Shown here one piece after another: positions 32,400 through 41,617 of a stretch of 64,000 nucleotides of DNA. The stretch is from Eupeodes corollae. Lineage: Eukaryota; Arthropoda; Insecta; Diptera; Syrphidae. The position numbers were made by a program, and so were the translations under genes. Where the stretch lies: assembly GCF_945859685.1 (NCBI RefSeq), contig NC_079147.1, forward strand, positions 108,235,525 to 108,299,524. The letters are read 5' to 3'. Positions within the stretch are counted from its first letter, which is position 1, and each line of letters begins with the position of its first letter. The notes below the pieces were generated by a model that had not been told where the DNA came from, did no database searches, and saw only the letters and a program-made list of their open reading frames with translations.

Positions 32400-34200
32400 C
32401 TCGGATACCGACGAATTTACTGTTGACAGCTCAGGCAAACGATTTAAGCACAACGTACTTTGGATATGCACGTGGAATTTTAGGTCCCTTAATACACCAC
32501 GTGCAGCTGAAAAATAAGGGGAGGCCTTATACTACTATAAAGGAGTTATAAACGCAATCCAGGAAATGCGATGGGATGGACGGGGCAGTAAGAAGATGCA
32601 GAACTGCAATATTTACCATGGTGACTGCTTCCAAGAAAACTAATAACGCTTATTTGGATACAGCTTTGTCATAAGAGTCAGACTTAGGAATCACGTCTTG
32701 AGATAAGGGAGGCCTTATACTACTATAAAGGAGTTATAAACGCAATCCAGGAAATGCGATGGGATGGACGGGGCAGTAAGAAGATGCAGAACTGCGATAT
32801 TTACCATGGTGACTGCTTCAAAGAAAACTAACAACGCTTATTTGGATACAGCTTTGTCATAAGAGTCAGACTTAGGAATCACGTCTTGAGATAAGGGAGG
32901 CCTTATACTACTATAAAGGAGTTATAAACGCAATCCAGGAAATGCGATGGGATGGACGGGGCAGTAAGAAGATGCAGAACTGCGATATTTACCATGGTGA
33001 CTGCTTCCAAGAAAACTAACAACGCTTATTTGGATACAGCTTTGTCATAAGAGTCAGACTTAGGAATTACGTCTTGAGATATTGGTGCATAAACGAGCTT
33101 CTCATGACCATCCGCATCAATTCTAAATTCGGCAACATTAGCTTGATATGCGCGCGCCCCCCGACAGAAGAGAAGGATGGCAACTCCAAGGATAGGTTCG
33201 AGCTCTTGCACAAAGCATTTGAGCAGTGTTCTAGTTACGATATTAAAATTGTCCGGGGCGGTTCAATTGCCAAACTAGGAAGAGAAGACAACTTGCACGA
33301 CAATACTCCCGACAACGGATTCAGGCTCATCGATTTTGCTGCGGGGCGAAACGTCATGGTAGTACTCGTTTTCCACACATCAAAATCCACAAACGAACTT
33401 GGAATTCTTCAGATCAATCTACCGTCAAGCAGATTGACCATATGCGATTGACGCTAGACACGCTTCCAGCATCTCTGGTTTGATTAGGAAAGTCTGCAGG
33501 CAAATGCAGCCAAACAACAGGCACGCAAAGCGGCGCTGCATAGAAAAACGAAAGCTCTATGAGCAGAAAAGGCGAGAGGTATACCAAATTCTCAGAAGGA
33601 AAAAAGAGAGAGCATGAGGAGCGTTCTTCGAAGATGTTGAGAGATTCGAAACGAAATTCACAAGCCCATAAACCTAGAACCAAAGGCTGAAAAGACGAAA
33701 GTGGCTGGAAAGATCATAGTGGAATCACAGTGAATGCTGATTATATGGAAGGACCACTTCTGCAGACTTAATAACTGCGATGACGAACCGAATTCCTGTC
33801 AGGCAGGCATTTCAACATAGTCAACGAATGCCAACAATCCGTTCTTCTCGACTTAGAAGAAGTAAAGATTGCCATATCTAAGCTGAAGTCTAACAAATCC
33901 GATAGAGCAGATGGCTTGAATGTCGAGCTCTTCAAAAATGTGGTTAGTAGCCAAGTATAGTTTTGGCATTCCTGCCAAACTCGTCCATTTGTGTGCAGGA
34001 TGACCCATGTAGAATGTCCACTGTTCCATAAAGGTTTTAAATAACAAAATATTTCAATGTCAAAAAGGCTTCAAACGAAATTGGATTTAACGGTTAAAGA
34101 GAGGGCAAAACAAAAGTACATGCTGTCATCAAGAAAGGACCTACAACACCTACCTCTTGATCAAAACGTCACAATCGGCAGACTAACCGATAAACTTTTT
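32400..34200 (+). mobile_element. RTE-clade LINE copy with 188-bp triplication (T5)
   Basis: This copy starts in the endonuclease: FKHNVLWICTWNFRSLNTP (about 32440-32500), a normal RTE/apurinic-endonuclease start, then YYYKGVINAIQEMRWDGRGS. The segment with EMRWDG is present three times in tandem. After the triplication the domain goes on with FGNISLICARPPTEEKDG (33130-33185), YDIKIVRGGSIAKLG and DNTPDNGFRLIDFA (33300-33345). The linker LKSNKSDRADGLNVELFK follows at about 33880-33935. A deletion then leads into FGIPAKLVHLC (about 33960), a second deletion into KYMLSSRKDLQH (about 34115), and the copy ends near 34195. It is dead, with many stops. Confidence 0.8.
32522..33081 (+). repeat. Three tandem copies of a 188-bp unit within RTE T5
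   Basis: Units start at 32522, 32710 and 32898 (AGGCCTTATACTACTATAAA each time), so the period is exactly 188. The third ends at 33081 (GAGATA). Copies differ at only a few positions: GCAATATTT versus GCGATATTT, CTTCCAAG versus CTTCAAAG, AATAACG versus AACAACG, AATCACG versus AATTACG. 188 is not a multiple of 3, so each extra copy shifts the endonuclease frame. Confidence 0.97.
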
Positions 34201-34555
34201 TAACAAAAGCTGAGCAGTCCAAGAGCAAAAAGCTCAATCATAACCTTTTAAACAATAATTATTTTTAAGACACACACAACTATAAAGAAATATCACTTAT
34301 ATTCCAATCCAGATGTGAATTCCTGGGCTTAAACGGAAGTCCATACAAATGAAATTTCCAGCGACTCTGTACTCTCTGCAACATTCGAGCAAAAGAAGAT
34401 TGCTTTCATTTTTTTAGTATTTTTTGGCAAACTTTCTCAGATTCTGCCTTTTTGCATCTTAATTTTAGTGGCGTTCTTCGCATTTATAGAAAGAATCGCA
34501 ACAAAACAGACTATAACAGAAAACTTGTTGGAATCTTGGATTTTAAAGTAAATAG
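34201..34555. other. Unassigned tract
   Basis: No supported feature between the RTE copy T5 and SINE S5. Confidence 0.4.
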
Positions 34556-34558
34556 TTA

Positions 34559-34800
34559 GTACCCGTGGCATGATGGTTTGTGCGTTAGACTGTCATGCGA
34601 GAGGTCTAGTATTCGATCTCTCCAAGAGTAATTCTTGTCATGAAAAGTGCTTTCTTAAATTTGCCGTTCTGATTCGGCTTAAAACGGTAGGTCCCTTTCA
34701 TCGCTGACAACAGTACTCGCACACAGGAATGGTTGAGAGTTGTCAGTCACTAGGCCCTAGTTCTCAAACGGACTGTTGCGCCACCCAATTTATTTATTTT
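34559..34800 (+). mobile_element. tRNA-derived SINE copy S5 (internal deletion)
   Basis: Plus-strand copy with a well preserved head: CCCGTGGCATGATGGTTTGT and the anticodon-loop region GACTGTCATGC. About 60 bases after the B-box region are missing: the sequence jumps from ATTCGATC to TCTCCAAGAGTAATTC. The 3' end is intact (GGACTGTTGCGCCACCC then AATTTATTTATTTT). A possible 7-base target duplication TAGTTAG flanks it. Confidence 0.9.
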
Positions 34801-35561
34801 AGTTAGACCTTTCTGGACCTTTAGTCCTTGAAATATGTAAATGTCAAGATACACATTACGTTATTTTAATTTTGTCGGCCTTCTTTACATGACATTTTTA
34901 AGCGGTACCCAAGACCTCGTCTTTAAATAAAGTGTGATCCGACCTTGAGTTTTACCTTCTCCAATGAACCATCATGACTGATATCATTGAAAACAAAAAG
35001 ACCTAACGAAACAAATATGAATTGCCTTTTGACCGTAAAGGATATCTCATTAAAAATGCCTCGTCCTCTGAGTTATAAGGTATCGTATACCTATCTACAA
35101 ATGTATTCCCTAGAAGGATGGCAATGACTTCATTATTTTTTACCAACGTTATCCTCTCACATAAAACATGAATAAGTTTAAAATTTTAAATAACTTCCGA
35201 CATCGATTCAATCACTTGTTCGAATTCATGAGTCATTGGCCCTATCATTGGGGTGGAATATTGTAAATAGGCGTACCTTACCTACTTAATCAATATTACT
35301 ACTTTTGATATTCTTAAAAAAAAAAGTTGTTGTTTGTTGTTGTTAAAGTAAATAATAATTATCTTCCCCATTTTCATTCATTATTTATAGACTTAAAGTT
35401 TCTTTTCTATTTTTACTTATATGTTTGTATTTTAATTTAAAATATTTTAGTCAATTGTTCACTTAAAAATTTTTCAGAAAAAACAAACGTCATTAGGCCA
35501 CTGAACTTCCAGTGAAAAAATAAATAGGTACTTACAATGACTAAACTTTTTATATTTTCAG
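34801..35561. other. Unique-looking intronic tract before the candidate exon
   Basis: AT-rich, with no transposon blocks recognised. It ends in the sequence GACTAAACTTTTTATATTTTCAG, in which a branch-point-like CTAAA precedes a pyrimidine-rich acceptor (35540-35561). Confidence 0.45.
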
Positions 35562-35691
35562 GGAAAATATATTAACTTGTGATGCATTCATTGACAACCA
35601 CGCACTAATGTGTGATGTGGAAGTGCCATCGGCTGCGGTGGCGACTACCGGCGCCGCCCTGACGACAGCATTAATCACACAACCTATTTAA
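35562..35691 (+). CDS. Candidate terminal coding exon of an unidentified host gene
   Basis: A strong acceptor (branch-like CTAAA, polypyrimidine run, TTTCAG) is followed by exactly one open frame. It has one carried-over base, then 42 codons, then TAA at 35689-35691; the other two frames close almost at once. The peptide begins ENILTCDAFIDNHALMCDVE and ends in the Ala/Thr-rich VATTGAALTTALITQPI. Third positions are markedly GC-rich (GTG, GCG, ACC, GGC, GCC, CTG, ACG) in otherwise AT-rich DNA, as expected for a selected fly coding exon and unlike the decayed repeats around it. A possible AATAAA poly(A) signal lies at 36165-36170, just before repeat R3. I do not recognise the protein. Upstream exons on the plus strand are not identified. 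A reading on the minus strand has a poorer splice context. Confidence 0.5.
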
Positions 35692-36204
35692 AAAGGAAAA
35701 TATTAAGAAACAGACAATAATTTCTTTCATGAACAACAATATTATATTGCTATTATTTTATATTGACAACTTACAGAATTTGATATAAGTTTAAGATTTC
35801 GTAAGTATAGGCATAAACATAGCTGGAATTCTAAAATGCTATTCTTTTTTACCTTATTTACTAGAATGTCTACTGAATTGGCTAAGAGTACCATTTTGTA
35901 TGAAATTTTTTGATACACATACATACATACATATATTTGCATAACGATATTTTTATATTCTTCAAACATTCTTGAGCAATATTTTTGTCTATTGAGTGAA
36001 GCTCAAGCTGTTCCAATTGTTATGATTGAGCAGCTATCAAAGTTATTAATTTCATGGAGTTGTCAAAACAAACATTACGATTTTCGAACGTAAGAAAATT
36101 ATTGAGAGATACATACTGATGAAAAAAAATGATGGAAACAATCTTAACTTGCATATTCTATTGCAATAAACGAGAACCTATTGGAAATACTATAAGCAAA
36201 TTTT
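35692..36204 (+). other. Possible 3' UTR of the candidate exon
   Basis: AT-rich, transposon-free stretch with a short CATA microsatellite (35917-35932) and AATAAA at 36165-36170. Its 3' UTR role is inferred only from position. Confidence 0.3.
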
Positions 36205-37485
36205 GAAAAGAGATTGGGATGCGACCCACACTGAAGACTTCCCATCCCGTCTGTCGATTTGTTTTGCTTAAAAGTTTGTAGATTTTCGTGTTGGGTTAAG
36301 AAAGTTGTCAGTTGAATCCTCCTTAAAAATTTTTAAATTACCAACAACATTTTTCATATAAGGAAATAGTTTAGTTTGAAAATCTAGTTTTGTTAAATAG
36401 ATTTTTAATCGAAAACAAATTTTTACCAATTTTAGTAGCATTTCTTAAATTTTTACAAATTGGATATATGAAATTAATTTAAAAGATATCAAGAACCGAA
36501 TATAAATTTTTACCATTTGGGTACTATTTTTTGTAGATTTTATTTTTTTATGAAAAAACGGACTGTTGGATTTTTATTATAAAAACTACTGAATATCGAA
36601 AACAATATTTTCTGTGAAATAAAAAAAGTTTGAAGACAATATTTTTAATTTTTGAAAACATATTTGAGTCGTAAGTAAATTTCATTGAGTTTTAGTATTG
36701 TTTTTTTTTTAGGTTTTTAGTTTTTGTAAAAAACTGTCAATTCCATATTTCTCAAAATTGTATTGAATGTAGACAACAATATTTTTTAAAATATAAAAGT
36801 AGTCCATTTAATTTTTCTCAAATTTTATACCAAATGTTGAAAACAATATTTTTTTTATAAGATAAAACAAGTTCGAAGTCATAATCTCAGGTTTTTAAAA
36901 ATTCAAGTTTCAATTTTTACCAACTTTGAGTAATATTTTTGTTTGGTTTGTATTTTTTTTTATAAAAAAAAAACGGTCCATTTGATTTTTCTCAAATTTT
37001 ACCAGATGTTAAAAAATTTCAAGGTGGCACATTTTTTTGATTTATAAAAAAAACCGTTAATTGCATTTTTTCCAAAAATATATTTGTTTGGTATCACGTT
37101 ACAATACATTATATACAATTTAATTCAAGTATCTAGCATCTTTGGTTAGATACTTCGGGTTAACCAAATGTTCACCTTTTCTTTAAATCGCTATGGTTAA
37201 AAAAAACTACCCACACAATTTTCTTGACTGCCCTTTCTTCTTCATTTTTCTGCATTATTATCTGTACAACAAAATTTATTTAAAGTCGATTTCTTTTCTG
37301 ATTCTTGAGCTATGGACGACGAAAAAAACGTCGGGAACGTTCGAACGTACGTACACACGCACGGATATACACCTTTCTAAAAATATTTTATTTCGACTCT
37401 AGGGTACTTGAAACGTCAAGAAATGTCAAAATTTTGGATTCGACAAATAGGACCGATTACAATAACTTCCTATGGGAAGTTAAAA
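36205..37485 (-). repeat. Repeat R, copy R3 (inverted relative to R2)
   Basis: It begins with GGGATGCGACCCACACTGAA, CTTCCCATCCCGTCTGTCG and ATTTGTTTTGCTTA, the reverse of the R2 right end. It ends with ACAATAACTTCCTATGGGAA, the reverse of its left end. In between are the same internal units (TCAATTTTTACCAACTTT, AAAACTGTCAATTC) in reverse. The GACGAAAAAAACGTCG block near 37317 corresponds to the TTTTTTCGTCG landmark. It carries no protein: the open frames at 37193-37547 are shadows in the repeat. Confidence 0.8.
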
Positions 37486-37829
37486 ATTACGGTTTGGTGT
37501 GGTTTATGGGCCGGCGGCCCTACTTCTTCCATCTGAACTTCTGCTAGCGTGCCCGAGTTTCATACATAATGGCATTGAACGAACTTTCACAGGAATAAAG
37601 AATTTCATTGATATCCAAAACCGTTGTTGTTTTATTTAACAAAAAAAAAAAACACTTTTAACTTTATTTAACCTTTGATTCTGCCCATCAGATGCCTTAA
37701 GTTTTATTCTGCACCTCCAACCAGGAGACCTACACATTCAATATATATTATCGTGCACCACGATAGGGCTTAGAGAATCAAACTGTAAAGTTTTTTAAAG
37801 TAATCTTTTCTGTCGGAAAGGATTGAGAG
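37486..37829. other. Unassigned tract
   Basis: Contains poly(A) runs and no recognised feature. It may be the 5' flank of the LINE RNase H relic that follows. Confidence 0.35.
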
Positions 37830-38200
37830 GATAGCAAGGTTACGAAAGACTTCGATGCCACTATCTTTACTGACAGATCAAAGATGGAGTGTGAAGTTTA
37901 GTCGGGAATCTTCTCTGAGTTATTAAATGTCTTTAAGTCGTTTCGGCTACTTGACTGTGCCAGTGTATGTATTTAAAGCGGATTTACTAACAATCAGAGA
38001 AGCATGCAAAATATTTAAATCAAACTCAAACCAAAAAAGAAACACGGCTATCTGTACTGACAGCCAGGTGCCTGGTATGACTATTAATTCGGTCACAACA
38101 TTCTCTATATCGGTCCATCAATGTCGGAATCAACTATCTAGCCTCAAAACCCTTTGCGTTACTCTTATTTGGGTTCGAGGTCATAGTGAAGTTTTGGAGC
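37830..38200 (+). mobile_element. LINE RNase H relic (E)
   Basis: The plus strand has TDRSKMECEV (the TDGS-type RNase H start, about 37870), LLTIREACKIFKSNS (from AELLAIxEA, near 37990), AICTDSQVPGMTINSV (TDSQAAI with the catalytic Asp, about 38045-38095) and LIWVRGHSE (WVPGHSE, about 38165-38190). This order identifies the RNase H domain of an I-superfamily LINE. It is frameshifted in its first half and cut off by the DDE transposase relic that follows. Confidence 0.7.
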
Positions 38201-38229
38201 AAAATCTTCAACATTTTACTTATTTTAGA

Positions 38230-39060
38230 AGGTTGGGAATAAGACCCAACGGCAAGAAAGCCAGAATATGCCGCCAATGTTTATTTTCCCTCGAAAAAAG
38301 AATCAATGCCAAGCTGATGGATGGAACACCACCTAATTCATGGGGAGAGTACAACAAAAATGGGTTAATAACTACTGATCTGTTTTTAAAGTGGATCAAA
38401 ATATTTATTGAATGGTCAAGCGCAACCAAAGAAAAACCAATTTTGTTACTTTTTAGATGTTGCAAGAGTAAGTGGTGTTGTCATGCTCTGCTTTCCAGCA
38501 CACTGCACACATCAAATGCAACCCTTAGATGTGACGTTTATAAAGCCTCTGAGCTCATGTAATGGAGATGAAGTAAAGAAATGGCTCAGAAAAAAACCCT
38601 GGAAGAACTCTTACACATTACTAAGTAGGACATTTGTTCGGAAAAGCCTATTTAAGAGCTGCTACATAATGACAGTTGCGATAAACGGCTTTCGGAAGAC
38701 CGGCACATGGCCGGAAAACTCAAATATATTCGAAGACCATAACTTCTTGCCTCGCAAAACCACGGTTATGTTACATGAAGAATTGAAGAGCAACCTACTT
38801 TTGACCTTAATTTGCAAGCTTCTCAAGTGCAACAAACAGGCTCATCAACCACTATTCTACTTAGGTTAACAGAAGCTTCATTTACAAGACCGATAGACCC
38901 ATCAGCGCTTACCCATCCACTTACGTTATTATTGTTTAATGTTTCGACAATCAATGATCAATCCACGAAATCAATTTCTTACCAGAAATCCGTAATACCA
39001 CCGCCAATAAATGCATTGATACAATCTACAAAATCTGTTTTAGCAATTGACGATTATTAA
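38230..39060 (+). mobile_element. Pogo/Tigger-like (DDE_1) transposase relic
   Basis: The C-terminal half of a pogo-type transposase lies in two frames. Frame one has PPNSWGEYNKNGLITTDLFL, KWIKIFIEW and KEKPILLLF (38325-38455). Frame two takes up at about 38455 with VARVSGVVMLCFPAHCTHQM, QPLDVTFIKPL (third catalytic Asp), VAINGFRKTGTWPEN and FLPRKT (to about 38760). The family normally has DGHxSHxxN between LLLL and the VA-REHGV block. That segment, with the second catalytic Asp, is missing at the frame switch near 38455. A further frame (38812-39060) reads as a poorly conserved C-terminal tail ending in VLAIDDY. The N-terminal DNA-binding half is absent. Confidence 0.8.
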
Positions 39061-40265
39061 CATTTCTCAGATTGTAGCAGTTCAAAAAGCACCACACAAA
39101 AAGAGAGATTCTAAGCGTCTAATTTAAACTTATTCCTTAATAAATCTTCTTTTATATAAAAACTGTTCAGATATTCTTAACACATTTTTGAAATTTTATT
39201 AACAATAATCCTTCAAGGGCCCATTATGCCCCGGCTTCCCCTACCTCACCTTACTACCTTAGGTTGTTTAATAAACTTTACAAATGTTAGCCGAAGAACT
39301 GGATTCTTACAAAGAACAATCTTCTTTACTTACATACAAGGAATAATTTACAAATTGATTCCAAATCTTGACCAAAAATCAAAATCAAAAATCTAAATGA
39401 TTTACTACTCTATATATAAAGTTAAAACATAATTAATTAAATCATGATTATTAATTTGAACTTCAACGCACTATTAAACAGAAAAATAAAAAAAGAAATT
39501 GAAATTGAAAGCACTAAAGGCCTCTCAAGTCACCATTTAACGAACAATAAACAAAACAAAAAAAAAAACAAAAATTGACAAGAGTTCGAAAATCCGATGA
39601 ATATTGAGCATATTATTATAAATTAAAGGTCAAAAGATTTGACTCAAAGTAAATTTATTGTATGAGCGTACGCATAAACGAATCTAAAGTTTTCATAAAC
39701 ATTTTAAACTTGCGTTATTGTACGTATTCAAAATGTACCTATACTTTGACTATGTCAGTATCAAACAAAAGTTCTATATCGCACTCGTTTATATGTAGGT
39801 ATGTAATATGTACATATATAAGCTGTCTTCACCAAATAAATTTTGTAAATTGTATGAGCACTAAGAGTAAATTGGTACAAGGTTACCAGACAGTCGAATT
39901 AATTAAATTCACACCTTTTCGGAGCTACTAGTAAATGCCTACACGAACAAAATGAAATATTTAAAGTATTCTAAAATGATTATTTAACGTAAAGTTAGAA
40001 ATGTGTCTGTCCAATGTCCATGCTGGTGGTACAATGCAAATGCATACAATTGCTGGTCTGTATTTGAGCTTTTAATACGTAGAACTGCAACAAGCCTGTC
40101 ATGTTATGCACGCGAATTGAATTGACCTGGATTATAATTTGATAATTAAATCAAACAGCATAAGGACTATACGTAGTCGTGACATAAGTTCTGTTACAAA
40201 ACTTCAAGACCTTGTTGCTCAAAACATGCTTATTTTTTAAAATATTTACATTAGTAAGCGAAGAA
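39061..40265. other. AT-rich tract without recognised genes
   Basis: The 89-codon frame at 39662-39931 is Ser/Thr/Tyr-rich without motifs and probably chance. No transposon blocks were recognised. Confidence 0.4.
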
Positions 40266-40269
40266 TACC

Positions 40270-41525
40270 AAACTGATACGATTTATAATGATTTATCAGG
40301 ATGACGGTGGAAAAAAAGCTCGTTATAAATAAATTAGGTGGCGCAACAGTCGTGGAGAACCAGGGCCTAGTGTGTTATAACTCTCAATAATTCCTGTGTG
40401 CAAGTAATTGCAGGGATGGAGGGGACCTACAGTTTATATGCCGAATCCTGACGGCTAATTTGAGAAAGCACTTTTTCAAAACAAGAGTTACTCTTGGAGA
40501 ATTTGTCAATTCCTTGCAAGAGGCAGTACCCGTGAATAAAACTTTGGGTGGCACATTCAGGGATCGAACCCAAGACCTCTCGCATGAAAGTCCAACGCAC
40601 TAACCATCATGCCACGGAAAATGCTCGTTGCTGCGTCAAAATTGGAAGTGACTCAACCGAAACCTTCGAAACCACCAGAGGACTTCGACAAGACGATGCG
40701 CTGTCATATAGCTGCTTCAATATTGTTCTTGAAAGAGTAGTGCGTAACACCAACGCCAATACAAGTGGCACCATCTTTCAAAAATCCACACAATATCTTG
40801 GATATGCTGTTGACATCGACATTATGGGAAGAACCAAACGTCAAATAGAGTCGATTCACACCGTAGACTTGGTCAAAAAGTGACAATTGACAGGTATAAC
40901 TTCGAGGTGGTGAACGAATTTGTTTATCTGGGCAATGCTGTTAATTCTGCAAATGACATCAGCGCGGAGATCAAATGTAGAATTACCCTTGCTAATCGCT
41001 GTTTCTTTGGTTTAAGCAAGCAGTTGACAAATAAGGCCCTATCGCGAAGCACCAAAGAGACACTGTACAAAACCTTACTCATCCTAGTCTTGCTGTATGG
41101 TGCAGAAGCATGGATCCTGTTACAGGCGGATGAAATACCTCTTGGTATCTTCGAGAGGTTCTTCAAGGTTCTGCGTGCGATCTATGGTCCGGTTTGTGTC
41201 GACAGTAAAATCTGGCAGAGAAGATTTAATCAGGAGTTATACTTATAAGAACTATACAGCGACTTGCCACCGGTCAAAAAACTGCGTGTACAACGCTAAA
41301 AATGGCTAGGGCATGGTCGAAGCTCCAGCCCGTAGGGTATTTACCGCCAAGCCTGAGGGAACAAGAACACTCCGGTGGAGTGATCAAGTTGAGGCCAACG
41401 CACTTGGTATTCGAAACTGGAGGCAACAAGCTATAGATCGAGGAAGCTGGCCAAAGTTATTACTTGAGGCCCAGGAGCACAATGACTGTAGCGCCAACTT
41501 AAGTAAAGTAAATAAGCGAAGAATA
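40270..41525 (+). mobile_element. RTE-clade LINE 3' half, split by a nested SINE (T6)
   Basis: The frame enters near 40290 with LSG-RWKK-like residues (from LCRMTVENxR). It is interrupted by SINE S6, and resumes at 40622 with ARCCVKIGSDSTETFETTRG, LRQDDALSYSCFNIVLER and QYLGYAVDIDIMGRTKRQIE, where catalytic YADD reads YAVD. After a short deletion come YNFEVVNEFVYLGNAVNS, KCRITLANRCFFGLSKQLT, ILVLLYGAEAWI (40890-41115), FNQELYL and the C-terminal PARRVFTAKPEGT, RWSDQVEANALGIRNWRQQA (41325-41440). It ends in GACTGTAGCGCCAACTTAAG with a degenerate TAAG tail. Confidence 0.85.
40325..40617 (-). mobile_element. tRNA-derived SINE copy S6, nested in RTE T6
   Basis: Near full-length and well preserved. 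On the minus strand the head reads CCGTGGCATGATGGTTAGTG and CGTTGGACT, with B box GGTTCGATCCC. The 3' end abuts TTTATTTATAA. The flanking direct repeats are AAAAAGCTCGTT (about 40313-40324) and AAAATGCTCGTT (40618-40629), 11 of 12 matching. The SINE interrupts the RTE codons for ENARCC. Confidence 0.92.
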
Positions 41526-41617
41526 AAAGTAAATTTGGTTTCAGTTTCGCTTATGCTACCGGAGTGAGGCGCTAAAGAATATATAATAGCAATGACTGCC
41601 TAAAATAAGTAAAGAAT

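Noticed and set aside
31148..35691. Joining the 31.1 kb frame to the 35.56 kb exon as one gene
   Set aside because: The donor at 31441 ends in phase 0, while the only open frame at 35562 needs two carried-over bases. Direct splicing would hit a stop after a few codons.
37193..37547. Two plus-strand frames of 69 and 80 codons
   Set aside because: They lie within repeat R3; the corresponding frames are not kept in R1 or R2.
40560..40617. tRNA gene at the SINE head (and at 34.56, 12.27 and 3.8 kb)
   Set aside because: The heads do not fold into a full cloverleaf with paired acceptor ends, each is followed by the same SINE body, and they differ between copies. They are SINE heads, not tRNA genes.
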